64,000 bases of DNA from Sphingomonas pokkalii (GTDB lineage Bacteria > Pseudomonadota > Alphaproteobacteria > Sphingomonadales > Sphingomonadaceae), in the NCBI RefSeq assembly GCF_003096275.1, contig NZ_QENQ01000001.1:2719407-2783406 (forward strand), in the 5' to 3' direction. Each line of letters begins with the position of its first letter. Position 1 is the first letter of the stretch. The position numbers were made by a program, and so were the translations under genes. This document shows, piece by piece, positions 44,752-53,635 of the stretch. The notes beneath the pieces are model-generated. The model saw only the letters and a list, made by a program, of their open reading frames with translations, was not told the origin of the DNA and searched no databases.

Positions 44752-47700
44752 CCCCGGTTTCATTCGATTCCCGCGCCATCCGCGTGCTGAACGGCGCGGC
44801 GAGCCAGATCGATCGGCTGAAGGGAGCGCCGCATCCCGACCGGATAAAGCCGGATGGGCGCAGCCTCGCCCAGCTGCTCGCCTTCGGTGCACGCTACGGC
44901 GTACTGGTTCGATTCTACGATCTTTCCGATCGGCCGAACGGCGATTGGGAAGCCTTTTTCGCTTCCGACCCGTCCGTCGCGCTGGCGGTGCTGGGCGCGC
45001 TCGATCTGCCGGAGATCGAAGCGGCGCTGCGCGTCGTGCTCGCACTGGCAAGGCGCAGCCGGGACATGACCGAGCGGGAACGCCATCGCCGCCATGCCGT
45101 GCGGGTGATCCTCCGGCTGACCCTGATCCTCGACGCCCGGACGCCGATCGCACAGGACGCCGAACCCGCGCTGGCGGCTCTGGCGGCAACCCGCCACCAT
45201 GACGATCTCACCGCGCCGCTACAGGCCTGGGGACATCACTGGCAGCATCGGCCGGGGCAGCCTGGCCCTGACTGGCATCTCCATGCGCTGGAATTGCTGG
45301 AAGACATTGCCAGCACACTCATCCCGCGACTGCAACATGCCGCAAACGAGGCGCTGTCGGCGCTCGACGTGTCGCTGAGCACCCAAGGGCACGCGCCACA
45401 GGCGGCGCTCTGGAATGCCTTCGTCATGCTGTTCGACGAGGCGCGATACGAACTCAACCGTTTCCCCCATCGGCTGCTCGACTTCTACGATACGCAAGTC
45501 CTGCGCCAGGATCATCGCGATCCGCGACCGAGCAGCGTGTTCCTCACCTTCACGCTGGCGCAATCGGCAACCGAAGCAGCGATCGCCAAGGGCAGCCTGT
45601 TCCTTGCCGGGAACGATGCGGCCGGAGATCCCATCTACTACGCCGCCGACACCGCGCTCGAAGTGCGGCCGGCAACGGTGACGAGCTTCGGCGTCTATCG
45701 CGTCCAGTTCGCGTTCGACGGCGACCAGGCACCGAAATCCGGCGTCCTTTCCGGTACCCTGCCCGCCCCGCTGGACAGCGGGTCCAGCCTTTCCTTTCCG
45801 CTGTTCGGCGCATCCCGACCGGGGCAGCATGGCGACCTGCTGATGGCACCCGCGACGCTGGGGTTCGTCGTCGAGAGCGCGACCTTGTTGCTGCAAGGCG
45901 GCGACCGCGCCCTCCAGACGCGGCTCGCACTGGGGGTGATACCGGACTGGCTGCTCAGCGCCGCCTTGGCCGGTATCTTGGCGGAGGCGGATCGGCGCGA
46001 TCCGGAAACGCCCCTTTCGATCCCGCTACCCGCGCTCGAACTGCTCTATTCCACCGCAGGCGGCTGGATGAAGGTGGAAGCGCCGACGATCATGCTGCGG
46101 ATCGAAGGGCCGCTTCATCGCGGTGAGATTCTCGCATCGTTCAGCCTCCCCCAATCCGCACCGCCGCTGGAACCGGTGTCGAGCAAAGCCGATCCGGACG
46201 CACCCGCGGCCGACCTTCCCGCCAGCACCTATCCCGACCTGGTCGACCAGCCGACGCTGATCGCCCGACTGATCCAGGAAAGCGATGCCACGTCGGGGAT
46301 CTATGCGCTCCTGTCGATCCTGCCGATCCGGGCGGTCGAGATCGGCGTGGAGGTCGAAGGGCTGGTGCCGACGCGCGTTTCCGGATCGAGCGGGGCGATC
46401 GATCCGGAACAGAATTTCGCCGTCTTCGGATTGACGCCCGCCCAATATTCAGCACTCGAATTCTCGGCGACGGAACTGTTCGTCAAACGGGTGCACGGAC
46501 TGGAAACACGGATCGATTGGGCGGCCCTGCCCGTCACGACCACCGGATTCCGCGGCTATTACAAGGGCTATCGGTTGAACGCGGACGGCATTCCCGCCCA
46601 ATCCCCGCTGTTCGACAATACCAGCTTCCGGGTAGCGTTCGATATCGTGGCACCGGGAAGCTGGACGCTTGATACCGCGCAAACGCTCTATCTATTCCAG
46701 ACGCATGTGGAGGAGGCAGGTACCGAAAGCGTGCCGCCGCAACCCGATGCTCCGGTAGCGCAACAGTCGCTGCTCAGAGCCCAGGGGATCGAGCCGCAGG
46801 AGCCGCCGCCATATTATAATCCAAGCGATGGCGCGCTTCGCCTGCTGCTCGTCGAACCGGATTATGCGTTCGGGAACATCCTGTACGCCAGCAACCTGAT
46901 GGCCGCATCGCAAGCAAATGCCGCAGCGGCGCAAACACGGGCGGCAGGGGCCGCCAGCGTGCGCGCCCGGATTGCACAGGCAAGCGCGGTGAACACCAGC
47001 GCCACCGCGCAAGCCTATGCCGACGATATGGGCCAGGCGGTGGAAAACACCATCTCCGCCCTGAACGCACAGGCCTATGCCGCCTTGCAAACGGCGCTTT
47101 CGGAACAGGCCGATGGCGACGCCGACGCAGCCGCGCAAAGCCTTCAGGCCGCGATCAGCCAGGTAGGCGGCGGCGCATGGCGGCGGCTGTTCGGCGGGCG
47201 GCGCAGGTCGCGCGCAGCATCGGTAACGGCCGCGCTTCGGGGCTGGATGGCCGACCATGCCGGCAGCGTCGGCGAGGCGCTCGGCGCGATTTGGCCGGAG
47301 GTGGAAACGACGCTGTCTGCCGCAGACACGCTGGCAAATGCGTGGCGCAGCGCAGCGGGAACCTCCGTGGCGGCGACCCGCCCGCTGCTTGCCGCCGCGC
47401 TGGAACGGATTCAGGCGCGGCTGGCCACGGCGCTACCGGATCCGCTTCCCGTCCTGCCGGATCTTCCTAACCAGCCCTGGCTGCCCAGCGCCGCCGCCTT
47501 TTCGCTCAACTATCGGGCACATACCGCGTTCGATGTCGCGGGAACGGCGCTGGCGGGCCTGGATCGCTTCCTCCATCTCGCGCCCTTTGGCGACGTCAAA
47601 CGTGCGATAGCACCGCCTCCTGGAGAGGAACCGCAGGTCCCGCTGCTGCCCGAGGTGCAGGGCAGCGCCGCCTTCTATGTCGAGCTCTCCACGCCGGTCA

Positions 47701-48797
47701 CGGACATCTCGCTGCTGTTCGTTCTCAGCGCGGGTCCGAATGGCGACTGGACGGAGGAAACGGCCACGCCCCGCTGGGAAAAGAAACGTGGGGATCAATG
47801 GCTGCCGATCACCGTGCGCAGCGATACGACGAACGGGCTGAACAACAGCGGGATCGTCGTGCTGCAGGTGGCGACGTTCGAGGACGCCGAGGGCGCACAG
47901 ACGTTGCGCGCCGTGCTTCCGGAAGATGCCCAGAACGGGGCCTATGTCGTCAGCGTCACTGCAAATGCGCTCAACGCCACCTGGACGGGGCCAGGCGGGG
48001 CCGCCACGCTGGGGGAGCCCCTGCCCGCCGGCACGATCCAGCAGAGCAAGGACATCATCGCCGGGCTCGGCACGATCACCCAGCCGATGCAGTCGGTGGG
48101 CGGCGCTCCACCGCTACGCGGCGCCGCGTTTCACCTCTGGATGGCCGAACGGCTGCGGCACAAGGGCTTCGCCATCGATGCCTGGGATTATGCACGGCTG
48201 GTGCTCGCCGCGATCCCGACACTTTGGCAGCTTGCGGTAGTGCCCGCCACCAATGGCAGCACCCGCCACGCCGCGCCCGGCCATGTCTGGATCGTGCCGG
48301 TCGCCGGCCCCCAGACCGCAAATATAACCGATACCACCACCCCCACGGTCGATCCTTCGGTGTTGAGCGAGATCGGCGAAGTGCTCGCCGCGGTCGCCAG
48401 CCCTTTCGCCACCGTGACCGTCACCAACCCGCCCTATCTGCGCCTCACGGTCCGCGCGACTCTGGTATTCAGCGACAGCGATACGACGACCTTCTGGATC
48501 GAAACGCTCCAGGCCGAGCTGGTACAGTGGCTATCGCCCTGGCCCGTACCGGCACTCGGGCACAGGCCAGAGAAATACTATACGCGCCAGGAGATCGCCG
48601 AATTCGTGCGTAGCCGCAGCTATGTCGAGGCCATCGTCCATCTGGAGGTGCTGGCCGATCGCGTTCCGGACGATGGCGGCTGGCACTATCTCACCTCGGC
48701 GCTGGAGCATCAGCTGTTCGCCTATACCCCGCCCGTCGCCGATGCCGCGACGGCAGGCGATGCCGGCGCTACGCCCCCTGCGACGGTGCAAGCATGA
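44748..48797 (+). CDS. Large baseplate wedge protein (Afp11/Pvc11-like, gp6/BaseplateJ type)
   Basis: This 1349-aa protein occupies the Afp11 position and size. The start has GRSLAQLLAFGARYGVLVRFYD, followed by RPSSVFLTFTLAQSATEAAIAKG and a beta-rich body. A helical Ala-rich stretch (about residues 720-900) follows, and then a C-terminal baseplate-J-like domain with RGAAFHLWMAERLRHKGFAID, AWDYARLVLAAIPTLWQLAV and VEAIVHLEVLADRVPDDGGW. Wedge proteins of this type form the baseplate ring around the spike. The start ATG overlaps the gp25 gene stop. Confidence 0.88.
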   Translation: MTPVSFDSRAIRVLNGAASQIDRLKGAPHPDRIKPDGRSLAQLLAFGARYGVLVRFYDLSDRPNGDWEAFFASDPSVALAVLGALDLPEIEAALRVVLALARRSRDMTERERHRRHAVRVILRLTLILDARTPIAQDAEPALAALAATRHHDDLTAPLQAWGHHWQHRPGQPGPDWHLHALELLEDIASTLIPRLQHAANEALSALDVSLSTQGHAPQAALWNAFVMLFDEARYELNRFPHRLLDFYDTQVLRQDHRDPRPSSVFLTFTLAQSATEAAIAKGSLFLAGNDAAGDPIYYAADTALEVRPATVTSFGVYRVQFAFDGDQAPKSGVLSGTLPAPLDSGSSLSFPLFGASRPGQHGDLLMAPATLGFVVESATLLLQGGDRALQTRLALGVIPDWLLSAALAGILAEADRRDPETPLSIPLPALELLYSTAGGWMKVEAPTIMLRIEGPLHRGEILASFSLPQSAPPLEPVSSKADPDAPAADLPASTYPDLVDQPTLIARLIQESDATSGIYALLSILPIRAVEIGVEVEGLVPTRVSGSSGAIDPEQNFAVFGLTPAQYSALEFSATELFVKRVHGLETRIDWAALPVTTTGFRGYYKGYRLNADGIPAQSPLFDNTSFRVAFDIVAPGSWTLDTAQTLYLFQTHVEEAGTESVPPQPDAPVAQQSLLRAQGIEPQEPPPYYNPSDGALRLLLVEPDYAFGNILYASNLMAASQANAAAAQTRAAGAASVRARIAQASAVNTSATAQAYADDMGQAVENTISALNAQAYAALQTALSEQADGDADAAAQSLQAAISQVGGGAWRRLFGGRRRSRAASVTAALRGWMADHAGSVGEALGAIWPEVETTLSAADTLANAWRSAAGTSVAATRPLLAAALERIQARLATALPDPLPVLPDLPNQPWLPSAAAFSLNYRAHTAFDVAGTALAGLDRFLHLAPFGDVKRAIAPPPGEEPQVPLLPEVQGSAAFYVELSTPVTDISLLFVLSAGPNGDWTEETATPRWEKKRGDQWLPITVRSDTTNGLNNSGIVVLQVATFEDAEGAQTLRAVLPEDAQNGAYVVSVTANALNATWTGPGGAATLGEPLPAGTIQQSKDIIAGLGTITQPMQSVGGAPPLRGAAFHLWMAERLRHKGFAIDAWDYARLVLAAIPTLWQLAVVPATNGSTRHAAPGHVWIVPVAGPQTANITDTTTPTVDPSVLSEIGEVLAAVASPFATVTVTNPPYLRLTVRATLVFSDSDTTTFWIETLQAELVQWLSPWPVPALGHRPEKYYTRQEIAEFVRSRSYVEAIVHLEVLADRVPDDGGWHYLTSALEHQLFAYTPPVADAATAGDAGATPPATVQA

Positions 48798-51700
48798 CGG
48801 CGCCCGGCACGATCAGCCGCGCCCGGCTGAAGCAGCCCGGAGCGGATTACGCGCTGCTCCGCGCGGAGGCGATCCGCCGCGTACAGGCGATGGCCGGGGA
48901 TATCTGGACCGACTATAACTTCTCGGATCCCGGCGTCACGATCATCGAGCAGCTTTGCTATGCGCTGACCGAAATGCCCTATCGCGCGGGTTTTCCCGTT
49001 GCGGACCTGCTGTGCAGCCCCATTTTCGATACGATCAATCTGCGGCGGCAAGGGCTGTTTCCGGCCCCTTCGATCCTCCCCTGCAATCCGGTGACGACCA
49101 ATGACTTTCGGCGCCTGGTGCTGGATCGCGTGCCGGGCGTGGCCAATGCGTGGTTCCTCCCATGCGATACGCCGGGCAAGGATCCGGTCCGCGGGCTCTA
49201 TGACATCGCCGTCCTGCGCACGCCCGACTACCCCGAGCGCGGCGGGTGTGCCCTGACGCATCGGGTGGAACGATGCTACACCGCCCATCGTGCGCTGTGC
49301 GAAGATGTCGCGACGATTCATGTCCTCGAACCGGTGGCGACGCTCGTTGCGGCAAGGATCGAGATCGCCGACGAGGCCGATCCTTCAGATACGCTGGCGA
49401 ATGCATTCTTCCAGTTGGGCCTCTCCCTCGCGCCCGAACCGCGGCGCATGTCCCTGGCCGAAAAGATCGCGCGCGATCCAGCCACGAGCGATGTGTTCTA
49501 CGGCCCCTTGATGCTGCGCGGCTTCATCGGCGACGACCAGTTGCACCCCCTGCCGACCCAGTTCACCGCCGATCAGCTGGTGGAAATCCTTGCGGCGAGC
49601 GACGGCGTGCTGACGGTCGACACGCTGTCGGTGCACACTGCCGATCATCCCCAGCCCTATCGCGAAGGCACGCCGATCCCGGTTCCCAAAGGGCATTATC
49701 TGGATCTTAGAACCGAAGCGAACGACGGCCGCTTCTCGATACAGATGTTCCGCAATGCGGCGCGGTGCGAACCCGATCCGGGGCGCGTCCGCCGGCGCCT
49801 GGCACAGCTCTGGAACCAGCAACGGACAACCTATCCGCTGCGCGCCGGCTATGCGGAGCGCTATGGTACGCCGGAGGCCCAATATTGGGATCTGAAGTCC
49901 TACACCTCGGTGCAGGATCAGTTTCCGCAGATCTATGGCATCGGCACCGCCGCAATGCCCACAGCCTCTGCGGTGCCGAAGCGCATGGCGCAGATCAAGC
50001 AGTTGAAGGGCTATCTGCTGCCGTTCGATCAGCTCCTGGCGGATAGCTACGCCCAACTCGCCTTCCTGCGCGACCTCTTCTCGGTGGAAGCCGGCGGCAC
50101 CACCACCTATCGTTGGCAGTCGCTGCGCGGCATCGTGCCCGATCTGGTGCGGATGGAATTGCTGGAGCCCGGCTATCTACCTGCCATGGCGGACCTGACT
50201 GCCGAGACCGATCCGGTCCTCGCGCGACAGAATGCCGTACTCGATCTGCTCCTGTCCTTCTATGCGCTGGCGCTTTCGCCGCCGGCTGGCACCCAGGCGG
50301 ATCCATTGGCCGCGGTGCTGCAACGCCAGCAGAGCATCGCCGCGAAGCAGATGCTGCTGCGGCGGGCGGCCCCTGCCACCCGCGATCGCGGGCGGGGCGT
50401 GGATTATCTGCGGCCAATGTCTTCGCGGAGCATTGCCGGTGCCGAACTGCTGGCGTCGATCGAACTGGGCCTGCTTGATGCGGAAACCGCCGACCTGTCG
50501 GATACCGGCGACGCGCACGCACGGGAATCGGCTCCCTGCCTGCATCGGAAGCCCTTCTATCTGGTCGACTGGATCCTGCTGCGACATGCCCGTCCCCCGC
50601 AACAGGCGGAAGGCAGCCGGTACAGCTTCCGCGTTACCGCCGTGCTCGCCGCATCGGAGCAAGAAAATGATGCGGCGGGCTGGGCCAGCACCGCGCGCTC
50701 GATCCTTCGATCCAACATGCCGGCACATGTCGCGGTCGAATGCCTCTTCCTGCGCCCTGCGGAGATGATGCGCTTCGAGGCGCTCTACACCGCATGGTCG
50801 CGAGCGCTGCGGCGCGGACCGCAATCGACACTGGTCGAAACCAGCCGGCAGCTCGAACTTTTCCTGCACCGCCATCGCCCGACACCCGATCCGACAGGGA
50901 ACCGCGTAGCCCGCCCTTCTCCGTCTCCGTCTCCGTCCCCTTCCCCTTCCCCTTCCCCTTCCCCTTCCCCTTCCCCTTCTCCATCCCCTTCTCCGCCTCC
51001 TTCCCCTTCCGCTGTCCCCGATCCGCAAGCGCCCAGCCCCCCAGAGCGGGGCGACGGCACGGCATCGAACGAACCGGCAGGCATCGCCTCCTCGCGGCGG
51101 TTGCTGGCCCGGCTCGGCGACCTGGTTGCGCGCGTGCGCGCAGGGCAATCGGAGCCACAGCCCAGCACCGGCGATCCCGCTGTGGCGCCGGCGTCGCCGG
51201 GGGCGCAGGGCTTCGATACCGATACCGCGCTGACCGCGGACACGGCCGCCGCATTCTTCGACGCGGGCTTCGTCTTTGCCGTACGCTATCTCTCGCTCAC
51301 GACGCCCGAGGCCGAAGGGGATCTGAACGCGAGCGAGGTGTCCACCATCCGGGCAGCGGGGCTCGCGCTGATGGCGGTGCAGCATGTCGATGCCGCCGGC
51401 TGGGTGCCGACGGCCAGCCTGGGCGTCGAACATGGCAGCGCAGCCGCCGCCAACGCGGCGAGCGCGACCCTGCCGGTCGGCGTCACGATTTGGCTGGATC
51501 TGGAGGGCGTGGCGGATGGCACGCCATCGGACCAGGTGATCGCTTATTGCAACGCCTGGTTCGGCGTCGTTGCGCAGGCCGGCTATCGCCCGGGCCTTTA
51601 TGTCGGCGCAGAATGCGGCCTCACCTCGACCGAACTAACCACACAATTAACGTGCAGCTTCTTCTGGGAATCGGGGAGCAACGTGCCGCCGGTCGATGGG

Positions 51701-51823
51701 ATCGGCTATTGCATGGTGCAGCAGATCGACAGCGCCTATGTTCTGGACGGGGTCGCCTATGACGCCGATACCGTCCAGGCAGACGACCAGGGGGCCACCC
51801 CCTATTGGTACGCAGCGGCCTAG
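48794..51823 (+). CDS. Afp12-like baseplate protein fused to a DUF1906 glycoside-hydrolase-like domain
   Basis: This is a 1009-aa fusion. Residues 1 to about 695 are Afp12/Pvc12-like: DIWTDYNFSDPGVTIIEQLCYALTEMPYRAG, in parts, then KQLKGYLLPFDQLLADSYAQL and, near the end, HVAVECLFLRPAEMMRFEALY. Residues 708-739 are 13 Pro-Ser dipeptides plus PP and two more PS, encoded by CCTTCC-type hexamers. A variable segment runs to about 805. Residues 806-1009 match DUF1906 (Rv2525c-like TIM barrel): GFDTDTALTADTAAAFFDAG with Asp808, then IWLDLEG with Asp902 and Glu904. The fused domain suggests peptidoglycan or glycan targeting at the particle tip. That function is inference. Confidence 0.9.
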   Translation: MTAPGTISRARLKQPGADYALLRAEAIRRVQAMAGDIWTDYNFSDPGVTIIEQLCYALTEMPYRAGFPVADLLCSPIFDTINLRRQGLFPAPSILPCNPVTTNDFRRLVLDRVPGVANAWFLPCDTPGKDPVRGLYDIAVLRTPDYPERGGCALTHRVERCYTAHRALCEDVATIHVLEPVATLVAARIEIADEADPSDTLANAFFQLGLSLAPEPRRMSLAEKIARDPATSDVFYGPLMLRGFIGDDQLHPLPTQFTADQLVEILAASDGVLTVDTLSVHTADHPQPYREGTPIPVPKGHYLDLRTEANDGRFSIQMFRNAARCEPDPGRVRRRLAQLWNQQRTTYPLRAGYAERYGTPEAQYWDLKSYTSVQDQFPQIYGIGTAAMPTASAVPKRMAQIKQLKGYLLPFDQLLADSYAQLAFLRDLFSVEAGGTTTYRWQSLRGIVPDLVRMELLEPGYLPAMADLTAETDPVLARQNAVLDLLLSFYALALSPPAGTQADPLAAVLQRQQSIAAKQMLLRRAAPATRDRGRGVDYLRPMSSRSIAGAELLASIELGLLDAETADLSDTGDAHARESAPCLHRKPFYLVDWILLRHARPPQQAEGSRYSFRVTAVLAASEQENDAAGWASTARSILRSNMPAHVAVECLFLRPAEMMRFEALYTAWSRALRRGPQSTLVETSRQLELFLHRHRPTPDPTGNRVARPSPSPSPSPSPSPSPSPSPSPSPSPSPPPSPSAVPDPQAPSPPERGDGTASNEPAGIASSRRLLARLGDLVARVRAGQSEPQPSTGDPAVAPASPGAQGFDTDTALTADTAAAFFDAGFVFAVRYLSLTTPEAEGDLNASEVSTIRAAGLALMAVQHVDAAGWVPTASLGVEHGSAAAANAASATLPVGVTIWLDLEGVADGTPSDQVIAYCNAWFGVVAQAGYRPGLYVGAECGLTSTELTTQLTCSFFWESGSNVPPVDGIGYCMVQQIDSAYVLDGVAYDADTVQADDQGATPYWYAAA
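50915..51010 (+). repeat. CCTTCC hexanucleotide tandem repeat coding a Ser-Pro linker
   Basis: Six uninterrupted CCTTCC units (50939-50974) sit inside a longer run of related hexamers (CCGTCT before, CCTTCT/CCATCC after). Because the unit is 6 bases, slippage would change linker length by two residues without breaking the frame. Confidence 0.85.
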
Positions 51824-51842
51824 CAACGGCGGGTCAGCTCCG

Positions 51843-52235
51843 TCAGGGAACCGTAACCGTAGCCTGCGCGGGCATCGACACTTCGATGGTGCCCAACCAG
51901 CTGCACATCAGCGTGCATTTGGTGTCGAGCGCCGCCATCCCGCCAATCGTCACCTTTGGCACCCCGGGCGTCCAGGGGGCTGCCAGCACGGGCACGCACG
52001 GCATCGGCGTCAACGATCCCATTGCCGCAGCGGTCGCCGCCGCCACCGCCGGGTTGGCGATCGAGGAACACATGCCGAAACTGGGCACATTGATCATCGC
52101 CTTGTTGTCCAGAACCGTCGCAGCCGGCAGCGCACTTGCCGTGACGCCAAGATCGGGCAAGACCACCAGTGCGGTCGGCACCGAACCAAAGCTGCATTTC
52201 AGCAGCGTTCCGGAAGTGACTTGCGGCGTCGTCAT
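51843..52235 (-). CDS. PAAR-like DUF4280 spike-tip protein (Afp10-like role)
   Basis: This 130-aa protein of the DUF4280/PAAR-like family has VTSGTLLKCSFGSVPTALVV at its start and NVPSFGMCSSIANPAV and PCVPVLAAPWTPG in the middle, ending with LDTKCTLMCSWLGTIEVS. The Cys pattern is typical. Such proteins sharpen the spike tip and can carry cargo. The start is ATG at 52235 with AGAGAGG about 6 bases upstream. It is in the convergent operon and supplies the tip missing from the forward operon. Its stop lies 19 bases from the stop of the DUF1906 fusion gene. Confidence 0.86.
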   Translation of the reverse strand: MTTPQVTSGTLLKCSFGSVPTALVVLPDLGVTASALPAATVLDNKAMINVPSFGMCSSIANPAVAAATAAAMGSLTPMPCVPVLAAPWTPGVPKVTIGGMAALDTKCTLMCSWLGTIEVSMPAQATVTVP

Positions 52236-52273
52236 CGGCAACCTCTCTTTGCTTCCGTGCGCCGGGTGGCGCT

Positions 52274-53635
52274 TCAGATTACGTGTCGGCCGTCCTTCTT
52301 CATCTCCAGTCGGATCGCCTCGAGGATATCCGATCGCAGAACCACCGGCGGATCGCGCGGTGCCGCCATCAGGCCAGCATGGCGCAGGACATTGATGATC
52401 GCGCCGCCCGCAAGCGGATAGGTGGATGCGATTGCGGGGAAATCGATGTCCTCCGCCAGCGTGAAGCCGTCGCCGCAAAAGGTTTCGCGCCACAGCCGCA
52501 ATCGGCAGACGGCGTCCGGCAGGGGAAACAGGATGATCGACTGGAAACGTCGCGCAAAGGCCGCATCCAGATGATCGATCTGGTTGGATGCCAGGATAGC
52601 GATCCCGGGATAGCTCTCAAGCCGCTGCAGCAGATAGGCGATCTGATGGTTCGCGGCACGATCATTCGCCGAATGGGCTTCAGTCCGCTTGCCGAACAGC
52701 GCATCCGCCTCATCGAAGAACAGGATCCAGTTGCGATCGCAAGCCTGATCGAACAGCGCGGCCAGGTTCTTTTCAGTTTCGCCAATCCATTTGGAAACCA
52801 CCCGCGACAGGTCGACACGGTAGACCGGAAGTCCGTGGCGCTTGCCGAGCAGGCATGCCGCCAGCGTCTTGCCCGTACCGGGCGGGCCGTGGAAAAGGCA
52901 GCGATACCCCGGCTTCAGGCGGCGGGCGAGCTTCCACTCCCCCATCAGTCTCCCGCCATGTTCGATCCAGTGCCCGACCATTTGAATCTGGCGCATCGTC
53001 GCCGCATCAACGACAAGATCATCCCAATCGAGCGGTGTGGAAATCCGCTCTGCCGGAAACTCCATGCCGGCCTGCATAGCTTCTTTCTCGCCGCGCAACG
53101 CGAGGTGCAGACCGTAACGCGTCAACCGGATGATGCCGGCCAGCGGCGGCTCGCCCATGGGCGCGGGATCGATCTCTATGATACCGCGGCGCACCAGCAG
53201 GTGATCGAACAGAAACGCCGGATCGAGCATTTCATCCCGCCGCAGTGGGCCGAAGGAAATCAGGAACCGTGCGGTTTCCGCGGTCGGCACCAGCCCGCCG
53301 TGCACCTGCCCGGCAATCCCGCCGAACTCGGTGAAGCGGCGCTCAATCGCCGCGTTCCGCAGCAGGAACGGATCGAGCCGCGCCGGCGAAAGGCACGGCG
53401 CAAGCACCAATGCAAGAATCAATCGGTCGGCCGCATCGAGGGCCAGGCTATCCACTATTTCGGCAAGGGCGGTGGCGTGGTCCAGCATCGGGGGTAACGG
53501 CGCCTGCGGGCTGGCGGCGGGATCGGCAAAGGCGGCAAGCCGTGCGGCGATCACCGCCTCCAGCCAGTCCAGTTCAGCCTCGATCGCCCGGATATTCGCC
53601 GCAAGGGGCGTCACGGGCCGCACTCCCTCTACCAT
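52274..53635 (-). CDS. AAA+ ATPase of the injection system (Afp15/Pvc15-like)
   Basis: This 453-aa AAA+ protein has Walker A GPPGTGKT with Lys256, Walker B ILFFDEADALFG, a sensor segment IAILASNQIDHLD and the arginine-finger context FARRFQSI. The first 200 residues form a helical N-domain specific to the family. Afp15-type ATPases are needed for particle assembly rather than sheath recycling (family knowledge). The ATG at 53635 overlaps the tape-measure gene stop by 7 bases. Confidence 0.93.
   Translation of the reverse strand: MVEGVRPVTPLAANIRAIEAELDWLEAVIAARLAAFADPAASPQAPLPPMLDHATALAEIVDSLALDAADRLILALVLAPCLSPARLDPFLLRNAAIERRFTEFGGIAGQVHGGLVPTAETARFLISFGPLRRDEMLDPAFLFDHLLVRRGIIEIDPAPMGEPPLAGIIRLTRYGLHLALRGEKEAMQAGMEFPAERISTPLDWDDLVVDAATMRQIQMVGHWIEHGGRLMGEWKLARRLKPGYRCLFHGPPGTGKTLAACLLGKRHGLPVYRVDLSRVVSKWIGETEKNLAALFDQACDRNWILFFDEADALFGKRTEAHSANDRAANHQIAYLLQRLESYPGIAILASNQIDHLDAAFARRFQSIILFPLPDAVCRLRLWRETFCGDGFTLAEDIDFPAIASTYPLAGGAIINVLRHAGLMAAPRDPPVVLRSDILEAIRLEMKKDGRHVI

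Noticed and set aside
50915..51010. Tandem repeat as a CRISPR or regulatory array
   Set aside because: The units are 6 bases, contiguous, without spacers, and in frame within a long coding region.
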